Assembly: GCF_000785105.2 (NCBI RefSeq)
Contig: NZ_CP018906.1
Span: forward strand, 434,001-498,000
Source: Lentilactobacillus curieae
GTDB lineage: Bacteria > Bacillota > Bacilli > Lactobacillales > Lactobacillaceae
Direction of reading: 5' to 3'
Length of the DNA: 64,000 bases
Each line of letters begins with the position of its first letter. Within the stretch, counting starts at the first letter, position 1. The position numbers were made by a program, and so were the translations under genes. Shown one piece after another: positions 46,640 to 55,769 of the stretch. The notes under the pieces are model-generated. The model worked only from the letters and a program-made list of their open reading frames with translations. It searched no databases and had not been told where the DNA came from.

Positions 46640-48199
46640 ATGAAAATAACAATTCTTTGTACTAGTGATACACATGGGTTCATTGAACCTACTAATTATG
46701 TTGATAAGGGCTTAAATAAACCGTTTGGAATTGGAAAAGCAGCCAGTGCCATTCGGGATTATAAGCAGCACCATAAAGACGAAAAAATCATTGTAGTCGA
46801 CAATGGGGACTTTTTAGAGGGCTCTCCATTGTCTTATTATGCTGCCAAAAAAGCTGACGATACTGATCGACACATCTACACCGAATGTTACAACGAAGTG
46901 GGTTATGAGTTAGGAACGATTGGCAACCATGAATTTGATTACGGCTTAAGCTATTTGCGAGACGTAATGCGTCAATCACATAGAAAATTCATCTGCGCCA
47001 ATATCGTTGATCATAATAACCAACCAATGTTAGGGAAACCATACGAAATTGTGGATTTTGGCCCGTGTAAAATCGGTTTCCTAGGTCTAAGCACCACCAG
47101 TACCAAAAAGTGGAAAAACGTAAACGACCTAGATGACTTTAACTTAGTGTCAGAAATTGATACTGCAGAAAAATATATTCCTGAAATAAAAAAGCAAGCT
47201 GACTTTGTCGTCGTTGTTTATCATGGTGGCTTTGAACGTGACCATACTGGCAACTGGAACGATATTAATCCTGGAGAGAACAAAGGCTATGATTTGCTAA
47301 GCCAATTTCCAGAGATTGACGCCTTAATTTCTGGTCATCAACACAGGAAGATTGAAAGCCATTTATTCAAAAAACCAATTGTTCAGCCAGGATTCCGGGG
47401 TGAATTTATCGGTAGAATCACCCTTAACGTATCCGCTTCAGAAAAGCGAATTACCAAAAGCGAATCAGAATTAATCAGTGTGGCTGATTATCCCGTCCAT
47501 GAAAGAATTAGTAAAACAGTAACCCCTCTTGCTAAAGATGTTGCTCATTGGCTAGACCACCCCCTTTCAAGAATCCAAGGCGATTTATCATTCCTAGATC
47601 CGTTTACAGCTAGAACTGAAGATTCTTCATTCATTGAATTTATTCAAAAGGTCCAAATGGAAAAGATGGGCGTCGACATCTCAGCAACGGCTCTATACAA
47701 TAACGAAGCCCATGGATTTGCGAACCCAATTACCATGCGCAACATCATTACCAACTATGTTTATCCCAACACATTAGTGGTATCTGAAATTTCGGGTGCG
47801 GACCTAAAGGGAGCCCTTGAAGTTTCAGCTGAATACTTCGCTTTAAAGGGTGGCAAAGTTGTCGTTAACGAAAAATTCATTTTTCCAAAACACCGCTATT
47901 ATAATTATGATATGTACGAAGGCGTTGACTACACTTTAGACATTTCCAAACCCGTTGGCAGTCGCGTGACCAAGCTCGAATATCACGGCGAACCAGTAAG
48001 CCCAGAACAAAAACTGCGAGTAGTGCTTAATCGTTATCGGGCCAACGGTGGTGGTCACTACCCCATGTTTACCAAAGATAAAATCGTCAAAACAGATGAT
48101 ACAATCATCTCGCAGATTTTCCTCGAGTATTTAAAGAAACATCCAGTAATCGAAGCAACCAATAACCATAACTTCAACGTGATTTCTGGGAAAAAGTAA
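46640..48199 (+). CDS. 5'-nucleotidase/UDP-sugar hydrolase-like metallophosphoesterase
   Basis: 519 residues. The two-metal phosphoesterase motifs are all present: TSDTHGF, VDNGDFLEG, GTIGNHEFDYG, VVYHGG and SGHQHRK. The C-terminal 5'-nucleotidase domain (from about residue 330) has ALYNNEAHGFANPITMRNI and RANGGGHYPMF. There is no signal peptide or anchor, so it is cytoplasmic, like the YfkN/YunD-type proteins. It dephosphorylates nucleotides or nucleotide sugars. GGGTG precedes the ATG. Confidence 0.85.
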   Translation: MKITILCTSDTHGFIEPTNYVDKGLNKPFGIGKAASAIRDYKQHHKDEKIIVVDNGDFLEGSPLSYYAAKKADDTDRHIYTECYNEVGYELGTIGNHEFDYGLSYLRDVMRQSHRKFICANIVDHNNQPMLGKPYEIVDFGPCKIGFLGLSTTSTKKWKNVNDLDDFNLVSEIDTAEKYIPEIKKQADFVVVVYHGGFERDHTGNWNDINPGENKGYDLLSQFPEIDALISGHQHRKIESHLFKKPIVQPGFRGEFIGRITLNVSASEKRITKSESELISVADYPVHERISKTVTPLAKDVAHWLDHPLSRIQGDLSFLDPFTARTEDSSFIEFIQKVQMEKMGVDISATALYNNEAHGFANPITMRNIITNYVYPNTLVVSEISGADLKGALEVSAEYFALKGGKVVVNEKFIFPKHRYYNYDMYEGVDYTLDISKPVGSRVTKLEYHGEPVSPEQKLRVVLNRYRANGGGHYPMFTKDKIVKTDDTIISQIFLEYLKKHPVIEATNNHNFNVISGKK

Positions 48200-48212
48200 G
48201 CCATTGATATTT

Positions 48213-48256
48213 AAAAACACGACCTATGGTGCTTTCTGCATCGTAGGTCGTTTTTG
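48213..48256 (+). terminator. terminator after the nucleotidase gene
   Basis: Stem ACGACCTA/TAGGTCGT is followed by five T. Confidence 0.75.
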
Positions 48257-48292
48257 ATTCAAATAATTTTCCACCATAATATATTTTGGTGA

Positions 48293-48321
48293 TTGCTTTT
48301 ATATACCCCCGGGGGTATATT
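48293..48321 (+). promoter_or_regulatory. CstR/CsoR-type operator in the rhodanese promoter
   Basis: TTGCTT (48293-48298), a 17-bp spacer and TATATT (48316-48321) form a promoter. A perfect 20-bp palindrome at 48301-48320, ATATACCCCC and its complement, fills the spacer and -10 box. CsoR-family repressors bind such TACCC/GGGTA tracts, and a CstR-like gene is second in this operon, so autoregulation is likely. Confidence 0.8.
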
Positions 48322-48357
48322 GTTATTTAGACAAAAATAAATCGAGGTAATCAAATT

Positions 48358-48654
48358 ATGATGGATTCAATTAATAGCAATGACTTTTACACCAAGGAAA
48401 CTTCAACCCCTGTACCACTTATTGACGTTCGTGAAACAGATGAATTCGCAGAGGCGCACATCCCAGGTGCCGTCAACCTACCACTTAGTACCTTAAACAC
48501 TAATTTTAGTCAGCTTGATCACGATACTCACTACTACATCATTTGCCGTTCGGGTCGCCGTTCTCAATTGGCTAGTCAATTCTTATCAGCCAACGGTTAC
48601 TCTGTAACTAACGTTGAGGGCGGAATGCTCGCATGGAAAGGATCTGTTGCTTAA
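48358..48654 (+). CDS. single-domain rhodanese (sulfurtransferase)
   Basis: 98 residues covering one rhodanese domain, with the active loop ICRSGRRSQ (Cys at about residue 62) and the start IDVRETDEFAEAHIPGAVNLP. It transfers sulfane sulfur via a cysteine persulfide. The stop codon overlaps the start of the CstR-like gene (TAATG), so translation is probably coupled. The promoter carries a CsoR-family operator, so expression should rise with persulfide stress. Confidence 0.88.
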   Translation: MMDSINSNDFYTKETSTPVPLIDVRETDEFAEAHIPGAVNLPLSTLNTNFSQLDHDTHYYIICRSGRRSQLASQFLSANGYSVTNVEGGMLAWKGSVA

Positions 48655-48911
48655 TGGCAGAACAACAATCAGTCATAAATCGCTTAAAACGAGTTGAAGG
48701 CCAACTCAGAGGCGTTCAAAAAATGATTGCTGATGATTCTGACTGCCTAAAAGTAATCAACCAGTTAAGTGCGATTCGCTCAAGTGTTGATCGTACAATT
48801 GGGGTTATCGTTGCTGAGAATCTAAAAGATTGTTTGGAAAATCCTGAAAATGATACCACTGCCCAAGAACAAAAAATCAATGAAGCAATCAAACTAATCA
48901 TCAAAAAATAA
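48654..48911 (+). CDS. CsoR-family repressor, CstR-like persulfide sensor
   Basis: 85 residues: start MAEQQSVINRLKRVEGQLRGVQKMI, first cysteine in DSDCLKVINQL, second in AENLKDCLEN. The copper ligand His before the second Cys in true CsoR is Asn-Leu-Lys-Asp here, as in staphylococcal CstR, which senses sulfane sulfur through Cys31 and Cys60. All-helical tetramer-forming fold. It overlaps the rhodanese gene by one base and probably represses both. Confidence 0.85.
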   Translation: MAEQQSVINRLKRVEGQLRGVQKMIADDSDCLKVINQLSAIRSSVDRTIGVIVAENLKDCLENPENDTTAQEQKINEAIKLIIKK

Positions 48912-48916
48912 GTAGC

Positions 48917-48952
48917 AAAAAAGGCGAGCCATTAGGCACGCCTTTTCTTTTT
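48917..48952 (+). terminator. terminator after the CstR-like gene
   Basis: Stem AAAAGGCG/CGCCTTTT followed by a T-rich run; it overlaps the 3' end of rny. Confidence 0.75.
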
Positions 48953-50521
48953 CTTCTTGTCAGCACCAACGTACGATACTGCTTTAAAACTGCGAATCAA
49001 AGTAACTTTGATCTTACCTGGATAAGTAAGTTCATCCTCAATTTGATCCTTTATCTGCTTGGATAACTCTTGGTTTTTAGCGTCATCCACTTTATTTGGA
49101 TCAACCATCACGCGGACCTCACGACCTGCCTGAATGGCAAAACTATCTTTAACCCCTTGTTGTTGTCTGGCAATCTTTTCAAGACTCCGAAGACGATTGA
49201 TATACTCTTCAACCGACTCACTTCTGGCACCTGGACGGCCTCCAGAAATTGAATCCCCTGCCGCAACTAAGTGGGCGATTGGGGTGGTAACGTCAACATC
49301 ACCATGATGAGAAGCGATTGAATTAATTACTCGCTCGTCTTCACCATAGGTTTCAGCTATTTGAACTCCAAGTTCAACGTGAGTTCCATCAACATCATGG
49401 TCAATCGCCTTTCCAATATCATGGAATAGGCCGGCCCGTTTTGCAATTTGAACATCGAGCCCAAATTCAGCGGCCAACAAACCTGCAATTTTAGCTACTT
49501 CAATCGAGTGGTTCAATACATTTTGACCATAACTTGTCCGGTACTTGAGCCTACCTAGAATCTTCATCTCATCAGGATGAACAAATCCGATGTGAAGGCC
49601 AGTAGCAACATCCTCACCAGTCTTGCGAATTTCTGTCATTAGATTGGTTGATGCAGTTTCAACTTGTTGTTCAATCGTCTGTGAATTAATTTGTCTGGTA
49701 ACCATCAAGTTTCCAATAACAGTTCTAGCGATTTCTCTTCTCAACGGATCAGAGGTTACCACATGAAGCATTAACGGTTCGTTTCGGTCAAAGACAATGT
49801 CAACTCCAGTCAGGGTTTCAATGTACCTTAAGTTGGTATTTTCACGACCAAGTAGTTTCTGTTTAGTGCCCTTGTCTGGTAGCACAACAGAATGTTCTAC
49901 ATGTTCCCGCGGATAATCAACTGGTCCACGCTGGATTGCGTCATCCGCAATCCTTCTAGCCATTTTAGGTGCAATTACTTTTGCTTCATCATTTTGGTAA
50001 CGAAGTTCAACGTCACGGTCACGTTTCAAATCAATCTTTAATTGGTCGATGATTTGTTCCGTAGCAGCTTCATAACTAAGTTTAGCGTTATTTTGTAACG
50101 CAACTTTCCGCTCAGTTTCCAATAAATGCTGTTTGTCGGTCAATTCCTTGATTTCATTTTTAGCTTCATCAAGTTCAACTTGTTGTTCAGCCAAATTTGT
50201 ATGCATTTGATCAAGTCGCTGCTTGGTTTGCTCAATCCCATGATTCCTTTGGTCAATCCGAGACTGGCGAGTACGGTTATCCGCCTCATAACTATCAAGT
50301 TCCTCATTCATTGAGGCTCGATACTCTTGAGCACGTTGTTTACCTTCATTTATTACCTCGGTCTTAACGCTCTGTGCGTCTGACTTGGCATTTTCAATGA
50401 TTTTATCAGCTTGTTGCTTTGCTTGCTCAATTTGCTGAGCGTGCTTCTTTTGCTCAAGCTTCATCCCCGCAACTCCAGCAACCACAGCTGCGATAATTGC
50501 TAATCCAATTATTAATATCAC
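48932..50521 (-). CDS. rny: ribonuclease Y
   Basis: 529 residues: N-terminal membrane anchor (about 1-20), a long coiled coil (about 25-200), KH domain (around GRENTNLRYIETLTGVDI) and HD domain with the metal motif FHDIGKAIDHDVDGTHVELG. RNase Y starts mRNA decay at the membrane in Firmicutes. The start is GTG with GGAGGT seven bases upstream. The 3' end is convergent with the CstR gene. Confidence 0.96.
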   Translation of the reverse strand: MILIIGLAIIAAVVAGVAGMKLEQKKHAQQIEQAKQQADKIIENAKSDAQSVKTEVINEGKQRAQEYRASMNEELDSYEADNRTRQSRIDQRNHGIEQTKQRLDQMHTNLAEQQVELDEAKNEIKELTDKQHLLETERKVALQNNAKLSYEAATEQIIDQLKIDLKRDRDVELRYQNDEAKVIAPKMARRIADDAIQRGPVDYPREHVEHSVVLPDKGTKQKLLGRENTNLRYIETLTGVDIVFDRNEPLMLHVVTSDPLRREIARTVIGNLMVTRQINSQTIEQQVETASTNLMTEIRKTGEDVATGLHIGFVHPDEMKILGRLKYRTSYGQNVLNHSIEVAKIAGLLAAEFGLDVQIAKRAGLFHDIGKAIDHDVDGTHVELGVQIAETYGEDERVINSIASHHGDVDVTTPIAHLVAAGDSISGGRPGARSESVEEYINRLRSLEKIARQQQGVKDSFAIQAGREVRVMVDPNKVDDAKNQELSKQIKDQIEDELTYPGKIKVTLIRSFKAVSYVGADKKKKKRRA

Positions 50522-50586
50522 TCAGGCACCTCCCTTCAAAAAACTCGATACAACTCATTATAACAACATTTCAGTACTTTTTCTTC

Positions 50587-51531
50587 CTATTTAACATACT
50601 TGTTTAGGAATGCACTCACCTTTTCTGTATATAACTTTGGGTTCTTGTCGTAGGACTGGGCGTGAGCAGCTCCCTTTACAATCAATAATTCTTTTGGCCC
50701 CTTTGTAGCATGATAGAGCGGGTAGACCATTTTTGTTGGTACAAACTTGTCTCTAGATCCATGAATGAACATCATTGGTCGGTGATTCTTTGCCACTTGT
50801 TTCAAAGCACTCGCTTGCTTAAAGTTATAGCCATCCTTGGCCTGAGTAATCAGGCTAACAATATCTACTAGTGGAAATTTAGGCAAACTGTACATTGATT
50901 TAGCCTGGTAAGCAATTTCATCGTAGGCAGTAGTGTAACCACAATCTTCAACAAAGGTTTTGACCTGTTTTGGCAACCCTTCATCCCCACTGACCATCAT
51001 TGTTGTCGCGCCACCCATGCTGACACCAAACACAACAATTTGCGAGTCCTCGCCATTCTTATTGACAACTTGTTTGATCCACTTTAAATAGTCTAGACGT
51101 TCAGGCCATCCAAACCCAATATAGTCACCCTGACTTTGCCCATGGCCCCTAGCATCTGGCAGCAAAACATTGTATCCCAAATTATGAAACATGTAGGCAT
51201 ACGAAAACATTTTGTTCTTATTACTCATGAAACCATGAGCAACCAGCACCGTCTTGTTTGTTTTCTTAGCTGCCGGTATGTAATTAGCATCCAATTTTAA
51301 ATTCTGGCCAGCTGAAGTCTCATACCACTTATCCTTTTCTACATCCTGGTACCATTTATGGGCAGGATATGCTGGACTATTCTTGCGGATTGGCTTGTCC
51401 TTTGACAAGAATGTCTTAGGCGCAGGAACGACCGCCACGTTATAGAAGTACATCCCTGCTCCAAACAGGCCGGCTGCTACAACGGCTAACGCAGAGGCGC
51501 CAATTGTAATTACTTTGGTTTTCTTTTTCAT
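50587..51531 (-). CDS. membrane-anchored alpha/beta hydrolase
   Basis: 314 residues from ATG 51531 (AAGGA eight bases upstream). An N-terminal signal anchor (about 5-30) is followed by an alpha/beta hydrolase domain: VAHGFMSNKNKMFSYAYM (oxyanion region), nucleophile elbow FGVSMGGATTMM, and a final His in KGAAHAQSYD. It is an extracellular serine esterase or peptidase-like hydrolase of unknown substrate, common in lactobacilli. Monocistronic, divergent from the XRE regulator. Confidence 0.85.
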   Translation of the reverse strand: MKKKTKVITIGASALAVVAAGLFGAGMYFYNVAVVPAPKTFLSKDKPIRKNSPAYPAHKWYQDVEKDKWYETSAGQNLKLDANYIPAAKKTNKTVLVAHGFMSNKNKMFSYAYMFHNLGYNVLLPDARGHGQSQGDYIGFGWPERLDYLKWIKQVVNKNGEDSQIVVFGVSMGGATTMMVSGDEGLPKQVKTFVEDCGYTTAYDEIAYQAKSMYSLPKFPLVDIVSLITQAKDGYNFKQASALKQVAKNHRPMMFIHGSRDKFVPTKMVYPLYHATKGPKELLIVKGAAHAQSYDKNPKLYTEKVSAFLNKYVK

Positions 51532-51659
51532 CTTATTCATCCTTAAATTAAAGTCATAACGTCGATAATAATAACACATCATCCCATTAATCAAATGGAA
51601 AGTTTTTGAGAACTGCTAAAATGCAGTATAATGAAAGTAATAACAAGGATGGTGATCAT

Positions 51660-52085
51660 ATGTTTTCTGAACGACTGAGAGCGCTCCGTACTGGGCAACA
51701 CCTTACGTTAGAGGGGTTGGCTAGCGAATTGAATAAAATGTTTCCAACTGACAAGCAGCATGAAAACACCCCTGCTCAAATTGGAAACTGGGAACGAGGG
51801 GTCAGGACTCCCTCATATCTGGAAGTTCAAAAGCTCGCAAAGTATTTTGACGTCACAATGGACTACATCACGGGCTTATCAGAAAACACCACTTACGATT
51901 TAGGCCGACTATTTATCTCCGATAAGGATTTAACTTTCAACGGCCAAACAATTTCTTCTGCCGATCGTTATGAAGTATACCAACTTATTTCTGGATACTT
52001 ACATGGTAAAGAAAATCGCAGTGTTAAACCTGGGTTCCAAAATGGATTTCAAGAACAGTTGGACCTTAACATCAATGACAATTAA
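51660..52085 (+). CDS. XRE-family transcriptional regulator
   Basis: 141 residues from ATG 51660. The helix-turn-helix covers about residues 5-70 (LTLEGLASELNKMF, then NTPAQIGNWERGVRTPSYLEVQKLAKYF), with an enlarged loop in the middle. A C-terminal region of about 60 residues has no recognisable domain. The methyltransferase-like gene follows after 11 bp and is probably co-transcribed. Confidence 0.8.
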   Translation: MFSERLRALRTGQHLTLEGLASELNKMFPTDKQHENTPAQIGNWERGVRTPSYLEVQKLAKYFDVTMDYITGLSENTTYDLGRLFISDKDLTFNGQTISSADRYEVYQLISGYLHGKENRSVKPGFQNGFQEQLDLNINDN

Positions 52086-52096
52086 GGAATTTTAAG

Positions 52097-52957
52097 ATGC
52101 TCTCAAAAAAACAGAAGAAACAACTTTTAAAAAATAAACATTCTCATTCAAATAAATCGAATCCTGATTCCGACTACATCTCGCAAATGAACGCATATCG
52201 GGATCTTTTTTCTGCTGTCCCTGAAATCGGCTTTCTAATTAATAATGTCCTGCAAAGCGACCGCTTAATAAAATCAGGAATCCTACCTCAAGACTTACCA
52301 GAATTGATTTTACCAGACAATATCCAAGATCAAATTTTTGAAATCGTAAATGCTAAATATGCCAAGGGCGATCCTGAAGGGGATAAACTCTGGAACCAAC
52401 TAACTGATGCTCTGCCCAAGGTCGATAAATTGCTCAGATCATACCGAGACTATCTGGAGGAAACGTACGGAATGTGGGCGTATATCTCTGCCCCCTTCGT
52501 CAGTTCAATTGCCGATTACATCGGGGATAAGGCCGTTCTTGAAGTTATGGCAGGGAATGGCTATATCTCTAAGGGACTCCAAAATTTAGGAAAACAAGTT
52601 TTTCCAACCGACAGTTTGGCTTGGGAATCCGAAAATGAAACTGGTAACCACCAAGTAACTAACGTTGAAAAGCTTGATGCGCTCACTGCCATTGAAAAGT
52701 ATGGTAATGAAGTTGGTTACGTAATTATGAGCTGGTCTCCCGATAAGGATCCTATCGACGTTCAAGTACTTCAAAAAATAAGAAACGCCAACAACAAAGA
52801 GCTTAAACTCATTGTCATTGGCGAAAAAGATGGTGCAACTAACTCAGCCGAATTTTGGAAGATTGCTAACTTCATTGATGAAGAAGCAGCAGCCAAGATA
52901 AACGAACATCATCAGCCATTTGATTTAATTAAAGACCAGGCTTACCTAGTTGACTAA
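52097..52957 (+). CDS. SAM-dependent methyltransferase-like protein
   Basis: 286 residues. An N-terminal helical region (about 25-135) precedes a Rossmann-like part with VLEVMAGNGYISKGL (about 157-171), which resembles methyltransferase motif I, then a strand ending VIMSWSPDKDP. No catalytic motif fixes the substrate, and several residues deviate from classical motif I, so it may be inactive or of a distinct family. AAGGA lies eight bases before the ATG. Its 3' end overlaps the convergent ogt gene by 29 bp. Confidence 0.6.
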   Translation: MLSKKQKKQLLKNKHSHSNKSNPDSDYISQMNAYRDLFSAVPEIGFLINNVLQSDRLIKSGILPQDLPELILPDNIQDQIFEIVNAKYAKGDPEGDKLWNQLTDALPKVDKLLRSYRDYLEETYGMWAYISAPFVSSIADYIGDKAVLEVMAGNGYISKGLQNLGKQVFPTDSLAWESENETGNHQVTNVEKLDALTAIEKYGNEVGYVIMSWSPDKDPIDVQVLQKIRNANNKELKLIVIGEKDGATNSAEFWKIANFIDEEAAAKINEHHQPFDLIKDQAYLVD

Positions 52958-53507
52958 GATTAGGTAACGGTAACTTTTGAATAAAACGCTTTTTAGGGGC
53001 ACTTCTTTCAAGTTGGAGAAGTGCTTTTTTCTGTGCCTCGCCACCACGATACTTACCAGGTTCCCCATCAGCCTTAACAATTCGATGACATGGAATCATA
53101 ATCAAAACTGGGTTTAACGCAACAGCATGGGCAACCGCCCGGGTCGACTTTCTGTTGCCGATCTTTGAAGCCAGGTCACCATAGCTCATAGTTTCCCCAT
53201 ATGGGACTTCCTCCACAGTTTCCCAGACTAGCTGTTGAAACTCTGTGCCTGCTTCAGAAACATCGATAGGCAAGTCAAAATGGCGCTCTTTACCAGCCAA
53301 GTAATCTTCAAATTGTTCACGATAATGGGAGGTTTTTAGCTCATCGTAGTCAAATTCAATTTGGTACCGGGATTTTGGATAAAAATCAAACATCTCTGAT
53401 AACTTTTTCCCTGGGCTGGAAACGAAGTTTATCCCCTTGTCCGTAACGGTGAAAAAGAATTTTGTATTCTCAATCTCAACACTATCCCAATAGATTTTTT
53501 TAATCAT
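52929..53507 (-). CDS. ogt: methylated-DNA--protein-cysteine methyltransferase
   Basis: 192 residues from ATG 53507 (GGAG eight bases upstream). The active site PCHRIVKADGEPGKYRGG (Cys about residue 152) and the helix-turn-helix part GETMSYGDLASKIGNRKSTRAVAHAV are diagnostic. It removes O6-alkyl groups from guanine in a suicide reaction. Monocistronic. Its 3' end overlaps the convergent methyltransferase-like gene. Confidence 0.93.
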   Translation of the reverse strand: MIKKIYWDSVEIENTKFFFTVTDKGINFVSSPGKKLSEMFDFYPKSRYQIEFDYDELKTSHYREQFEDYLAGKERHFDLPIDVSEAGTEFQQLVWETVEEVPYGETMSYGDLASKIGNRKSTRAVAHAVALNPVLIMIPCHRIVKADGEPGKYRGGEAQKKALLQLERSAPKKRFIQKLPLPNLSQLGKPGL

Positions 53508-53580
53508 GTTAGATTCTCCATATAATATCACTAGTCTCATTTTATCATGAAACAACGAATGGTGCTAACGACTACTGACT

Positions 53581-53632
53581 AAAAAAACGCGACGATAAAT
53601 TAACTAGTTTAAGATATCGCCGCATTTTTATT
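53581..53632 (-). terminator. imperfect hairpin upstream of ogt, downstream direction uncertain
   Basis: An inverted repeat AAACGCGACGATA with TATCGCCGC-type arm and A/T runs lies between ogt and the secreted-protein gene. It has more T on the plus strand end; either direction is possible. Confidence 0.45.
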
Positions 53633-53678
53633 TCAGTTGATATGTGATCTTATGCTTTAAAGGGTCTTCCAGTCTCTA

Positions 53679-54098
53679 TCACTGCTTATGCACATGCGCA
53701 CGGTAATAATTGAACGAAGTGACCCTTTCGACATCATCCCCATACGCAACCTGAAGTTGTTTGTACTTTCCACTCTTACTTACCCGGTAAAAAGTTCCGG
53801 TACCATGATCTTTAGAACTTTTGATTTCAACCCATTTACCCTTGGCATTCTTTGCCGTTGATTTTATTGGGTCTTCATACTGATACTTACCCTCATTGAA
53901 GTTCCGGTAAGATACAGTATGCTTAGTAAACCGGATTCGGGCATAGTGATGATCTCCTAGATACTGGTACCAGTTACCCCGAATACTCTTAGGGATAACT
54001 GCAGCTTGCGCCTGGACCGTTAAGCCTGTGCTTAAACTTAAACCCATTAAACAAGCTATGCCAAATACCTTAGCAAATCTGCATTTTTTTGAATTCAT
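53679..54098 (-). CDS. small secreted protein of unknown function
   Basis: 139 residues with a clear signal peptide (about 1-33, cleaved near VQAQAA). The mature part starts IPKSIRGNWYQYLGDHHYARIRF, a pattern I associate with small secreted lactobacillus proteins of unknown role; it is beta-rich and basic. No catalytic motif is seen. Monocistronic. Confidence 0.7.
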   Translation of the reverse strand: MNSKKCRFAKVFGIACLMGLSLSTGLTVQAQAAVIPKSIRGNWYQYLGDHHYARIRFTKHTVSYRNFNEGKYQYEDPIKSTAKNAKGKWVEIKSSKDHGTGTFYRVSKSGKYKQLQVAYGDDVERVTSFNYYRAHVHKQ

Positions 54099-54237
54099 TT
54101 TCCTGTCCTTCTTGATTGATTAATATCTATTATTGATTGTTCACAAAAATTAGCAACCTTAATCGACAAAAAATCAATCTTTTTTCGATTTCTAGCCACA
54201 CAAAATTCACAATCTTCACGGAAAAGTCATAAATATG

Positions 54238-54293
54238 TAAGGGGCAACCACTACCTTTCAGCAAAATACCGAAAGCTAATAGTTGCCCCTAAT
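54238..54293 (-). terminator. hairpin after arcD
   Basis: Stem GGGGCAACTA with TAGTGGTTGCCCC and an inner CTTTC/GAAAG stem; the T-run is short, so it is a weak terminator for the arc operon. Confidence 0.6.
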
Positions 54294-54310
54294 TAAACAT
54301 TAATGTGGTT

Positions 54311-55741
54311 TTAGAAGGTAATCTGACCAACAATCAAACCGTAGATTGCGTAAATCGCACCAATCACGATTAATATTGCGACTACCCTTTCAACTGGTCC
54401 AAATACCTTTTCTGCGTGATTATCCTTCTTTTGAAGAATCCAGTAAACTGGAATTCCGGCTGCAAACAAGATGCAAGTTAATAGTAAGAAACTTGCTCCG
54501 GCGGCAAACAGTAACCACAATGCATAGATACTTGAAATTACACCGATTACAATGTTTCCAGTTCTTCCAGCTGATCCGCTTGATTCATTTAACGAGAATT
54601 TCAGTTGATAAAAGGCTGAAAATGCGTATGGAATCAAAATTGCGGCACTAGCGATTGAATAGAAGAAGTTATAAGCCTGAGCAGTAATCAAGTATGAGAA
54701 CATAAAGATTTCAACTAAGACGTTAGTAAAGAGTAACGAGTTAATTGGTGCACCATTTTTGTTTTCCTTGGCGAATACTTTAGGGAATGTTCCTTCCTTA
54801 GCAGCTTCGTATGGAAGTTGGCCGGCAAACATTGTCCATGAAAGCCAAGCACCAACCACAGAAATGATAAGTCCCAAGTTAACAACTACGGCACCCCACT
54901 TACCAACTAAGCTTTCTAGCAATTGTGCCATTGCTGGTTGTGACAAGTGTGCAAGTCCGTTTCTACTCATTACACCAAATGATAGCAATGTAATCAGCAT
55001 GTAAATCAAGATAACGGTAATGATACCAAGAACAGTTGCTTTACCAACATCAGAACGTTTTCTAGCTCTTCCTGAGAAAACAACGGCTCCTTCAATACCG
55101 ATAAATACCCAAACAGTTACTAACATAGTGCTCTTGGCTTGCGAGAGAACGCTGCCCCATTCAAAGTTACCACTTGCAGTGTCCCAGAAGTCCATTGTGA
55201 ACATGTTGAGCTTAAATGCGAATAATACAATGATCAAGAATAAGAAGATTGGAATCAACTTAGCAATCGTGATGATCGTGTTAACAAATGACGCTGATTC
55301 TACACCTCGTAAAATCATAAAGTGACAAGCCCATAAAATGAATGAGGCAGCCACGATTGACCAAATGTTTTGACCATCTTTAAAGATTGGCAAGAAGTAT
55401 GCAACGGCACTCATCAGTAATGTTGCATAACCAACGTTTCCTAACCATGCGGATAGCCAATAGCCCCACGCTGAGTTGAAACCCATAAACTTACCAAACC
55501 CAGCTTCGGCGTAACTATATACTCCGGCATCCAGGTCTGGTCGTTTCATTGTTAAGTTTTGGAATGTTAATGCTAACATAACCATTCCGATTGCGGTGAT
55601 TACCCAACCAATGATGATGGCACCGGCACCAGCGTCGGTAGACATATCATGCATCAAGTTGAAAACTCCACCACCGATGATTGATCCAACAACTAAACCA
55701 ATCAACTCAATTAAACCTAATTTTCCATCATGTTCTTTCAT
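54311..55741 (-). CDS. arcD: arginine/ornithine antiporter
   Basis: 476 residues with about twelve to thirteen membrane helices of the APC family. The N-terminal segment GLVVGSIIGGGVFN is the glycine-rich substrate-binding loop. It imports arginine in exchange for ornithine, the energetically neutral step that feeds the deiminase pathway. It is the last gene of arcA-B-C-crp-D, 28 bp after the Crp-type gene. Confidence 0.9.
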   Translation of the reverse strand: MKEHDGKLGLIELIGLVVGSIIGGGVFNLMHDMSTDAGAGAIIIGWVITAIGMVMLALTFQNLTMKRPDLDAGVYSYAEAGFGKFMGFNSAWGYWLSAWLGNVGYATLLMSAVAYFLPIFKDGQNIWSIVAASFILWACHFMILRGVESASFVNTIITIAKLIPIFLFLIIVLFAFKLNMFTMDFWDTASGNFEWGSVLSQAKSTMLVTVWVFIGIEGAVVFSGRARKRSDVGKATVLGIITVILIYMLITLLSFGVMSRNGLAHLSQPAMAQLLESLVGKWGAVVVNLGLIISVVGAWLSWTMFAGQLPYEAAKEGTFPKVFAKENKNGAPINSLLFTNVLVEIFMFSYLITAQAYNFFYSIASAAILIPYAFSAFYQLKFSLNESSGSAGRTGNIVIGVISSIYALWLLFAAGASFLLLTCILFAAGIPVYWILQKKDNHAEKVFGPVERVVAILIVIGAIYAIYGLIVGQITF

Positions 55742-55769
55742 TTCTTCACTCCCTAACTAGGTAAAACCC

